From assembly GCA_913062735.1 (NCBI GenBank), contig CAJXWI010000127.1:1-7086 (forward strand): a stretch of 7,086 nt of DNA, given 5' to 3'. The notes beneath the pieces are model-generated. The model saw only the letters and a program-made list of their open reading frames with translations. It searched no databases and was not told the origin of the DNA. The stretch is from an uncultured Arcobacter sp. (GTDB lineage: Bacteria; Campylobacterota; Campylobacteria; Campylobacterales; Arcobacteraceae). The translations under genes and the position numbers were made by a program. Positions 6,539 through 7,086 of the stretch are shown here, piece by piece (position 1 is the first letter of the stretch; each line of letters opens with the position of its first letter).

Positions 6539-6565
6539 AGAAAAATCTACTTATAAGTACTTTTT
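6537..6565. terminator. Probable argF terminator, possibly bidirectional
   Basis: The palindrome TACTTATAAGTA (6548-6559) is flanked by A5 at 6541-6545 and T5 at 6561-6565, which can extend the stem past a small internal loop. On the minus strand it starts right after the argF stop and is followed by the run ATTTTTCTTT, as expected for intrinsic termination. On the plus strand T5 also follows it. The stem is weak in G/C, so efficiency is uncertain. Confidence 0.5.
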
Positions 6566-7086
6566 CTAATCGTTTCTTTTGGAATCTAACCACACCATAA
6601 TACCTTTTTGAGCATGTAGTCTGTTTTCTGCTTCTTCAAAGACTTTACTTGCTTTTGAGTCTAAAATGTCAGCGCTTACTTCATAACCTCTATATGCTGG
6701 TAAACAATGAAGAAAAATAGCATCACTTTGTGCTTCATTCATCATCTTTTTATCAACAATATAACCTGTGAAGTCTTTTATTCTTTTTTCTTTTTCATCT
6801 TCTTGCCCCATAGATACCCAAGTATCCGTTGTAACAACACTTGCACCATTAACTGCTTGTTTTGGGTCAGTATAAATAGTAATTTTTGCACCTGATACTT
6901 TTGCATCTTCTAGGGCTTCATTTAAAATATCTTGATTTACTTCGTAATTAACAGGGGTTGCAATTCTTAATTCAAAGCCAATTTTCGCACAAAGATTTAG
7001 CCAAGAATGTGCTAAATTATTTCCATCACCAATATAAGCAACAATTAAATTCTCATCTTTATTGCACTCTGAATAGTTAAATAATC
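6566..7086 (-). CDS. argF: Ornithine carbamoyltransferase, C-terminal part
   Basis: The enzyme joins carbamoyl phosphate to ornithine to make citrulline in arginine synthesis; it is cytosolic and trimeric in most bacteria. The frame is open from the window edge at 7086 to the TAG at 6566-6568, about 172 residues, the C-terminal half or slightly more of a usual protein of about 305. An internal ATG at 6809-6811 is not the start, because conserved sequence continues upstream of it. Visible motifs in order are [15 protein letters not shown] of the ornithine domain, DTWVSMGQE with the ornithine-binding SMG loop (6806-6814), [10 protein letters not shown] with the catalytic-site HCLP (6698-6709), and the closing [18 protein letters not shown]. 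The SxRT carbamoyl-phosphate motif must lie outside the window. The same family includes the catabolic arcB type; the arginine-synthesis role is the default, not proven here. Nothing looks broken. Confidence 0.95.
   Translation of the reverse strand, partial: LFNYSECNKDENLIVAYIGDGNNLAHSWLNLCAKIGFELRIATPVNYEVNQDILNEALEDAKVSGAKITIYTDPKQAVNGASVVTTDTWVSMGQEDEKEKRIKDFTGYIVDKKMMNEAQSDAIFLHCLPAYRGYEVSADILDSKASKVFEEAENRLHAQKGIMVWLDSKRND

Larger units (their letters stand above)
6393..6565 (+). ncRNA. Possible small RNA between lgt and argF
   Basis: A transcript from the TATAAT at 6381-6386 would begin near 6393. It would contain a weak bulged stem near 6440-6463 (GATTCATT with AATGATC), the strong 6511-6538 hairpin, and end at the 6548-6559 hairpin followed by T5. 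No reading frame longer than about ten codons begins with ATG on the plus strand here, so a coding role is unlikely. I could not fit it to tRNA, tmRNA, SRP RNA or 6S RNA. The whole 228-bp gap (6338-6565) shows nothing else apart from the lgt ribosome site. Evidence is structural only. Confidence 0.22.

Noticed and set aside
6393..6565. tRNA, tmRNA or 6S RNA in the lgt-argF gap
   Set aside because: No T-loop consensus or acceptor pairing is seen, and the 5' and 3' ends do not form the long closing stem expected of 6S RNA.
1..7086. CRISPR array, insertion sequence, attachment site or prophage
   Set aside because: No regularly spaced direct repeats, transposase, integrase or flanking terminal repeats were seen.

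Overview
The window is AT-rich (codons end mostly in A or T; intergenic DNA is almost pure A/T) and reads as a chromosomal segment of a Campylobacterota bacterium, probably Arcobacter-like. This rests on base composition, small tightly packed genes, and the character of the polA, lgt and argF proteins. It is an inference from style, not a database match.

Layout. (1) 42-2744 (+): complete polA, DNA polymerase I with 5' nuclease, proofreading and polymerase domains, starting at TTG. (2) 2745-2846: a compact control region. A perfect 13-bp inverted repeat holds a consensus -35 box (TTGACA) across its loop, with TATAAT 17 bp further on. (3) 2847-5506 (+): a four-gene cassette with gaps of 26, -1 and 1 nt. 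It encodes an OmpR/PhoB-type regulator with an altered acidic pocket, a 64-residue protein I do not recognise, a protein with an N-terminal Cys4 zinc ribbon followed by two copies of a ~47-residue module, and a receiver - Aer-like PAS - coiled-coil protein with no enzymatic output domain. (4) 5522-6337 (-): complete lgt, prolipoprotein diacylglyceryl transferase, convergent with the cassette; a terminator-like hairpin sits at the junction. (5) 6338-6565: a 228-bp gap with a plus-strand TATAAT box and two hairpins, possibly a small RNA gene. (6) 6566-7086 (-): C-terminal part of argF, ornithine carbamoyltransferase, cut by the window edge.

How the genes fit together. polA, lgt and argF are housekeeping genes with intact active-site motifs where visible. 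The cassette between polA and lgt is the accessory-looking part. Its two receiver proteins flank two small uncharacterised proteins under one strong promoter, and no histidine kinase lies in the window. The PAS domain keeps most of the residues associated with FAD/redox sensing in Aer. A cautious reading is a small redox- or energy-responsive signalling unit in which the last protein senses, the first binds DNA, and the two middle proteins are adaptors or regulators. The order, spacing, domains and promoter are seen directly; the system-level function is inference.
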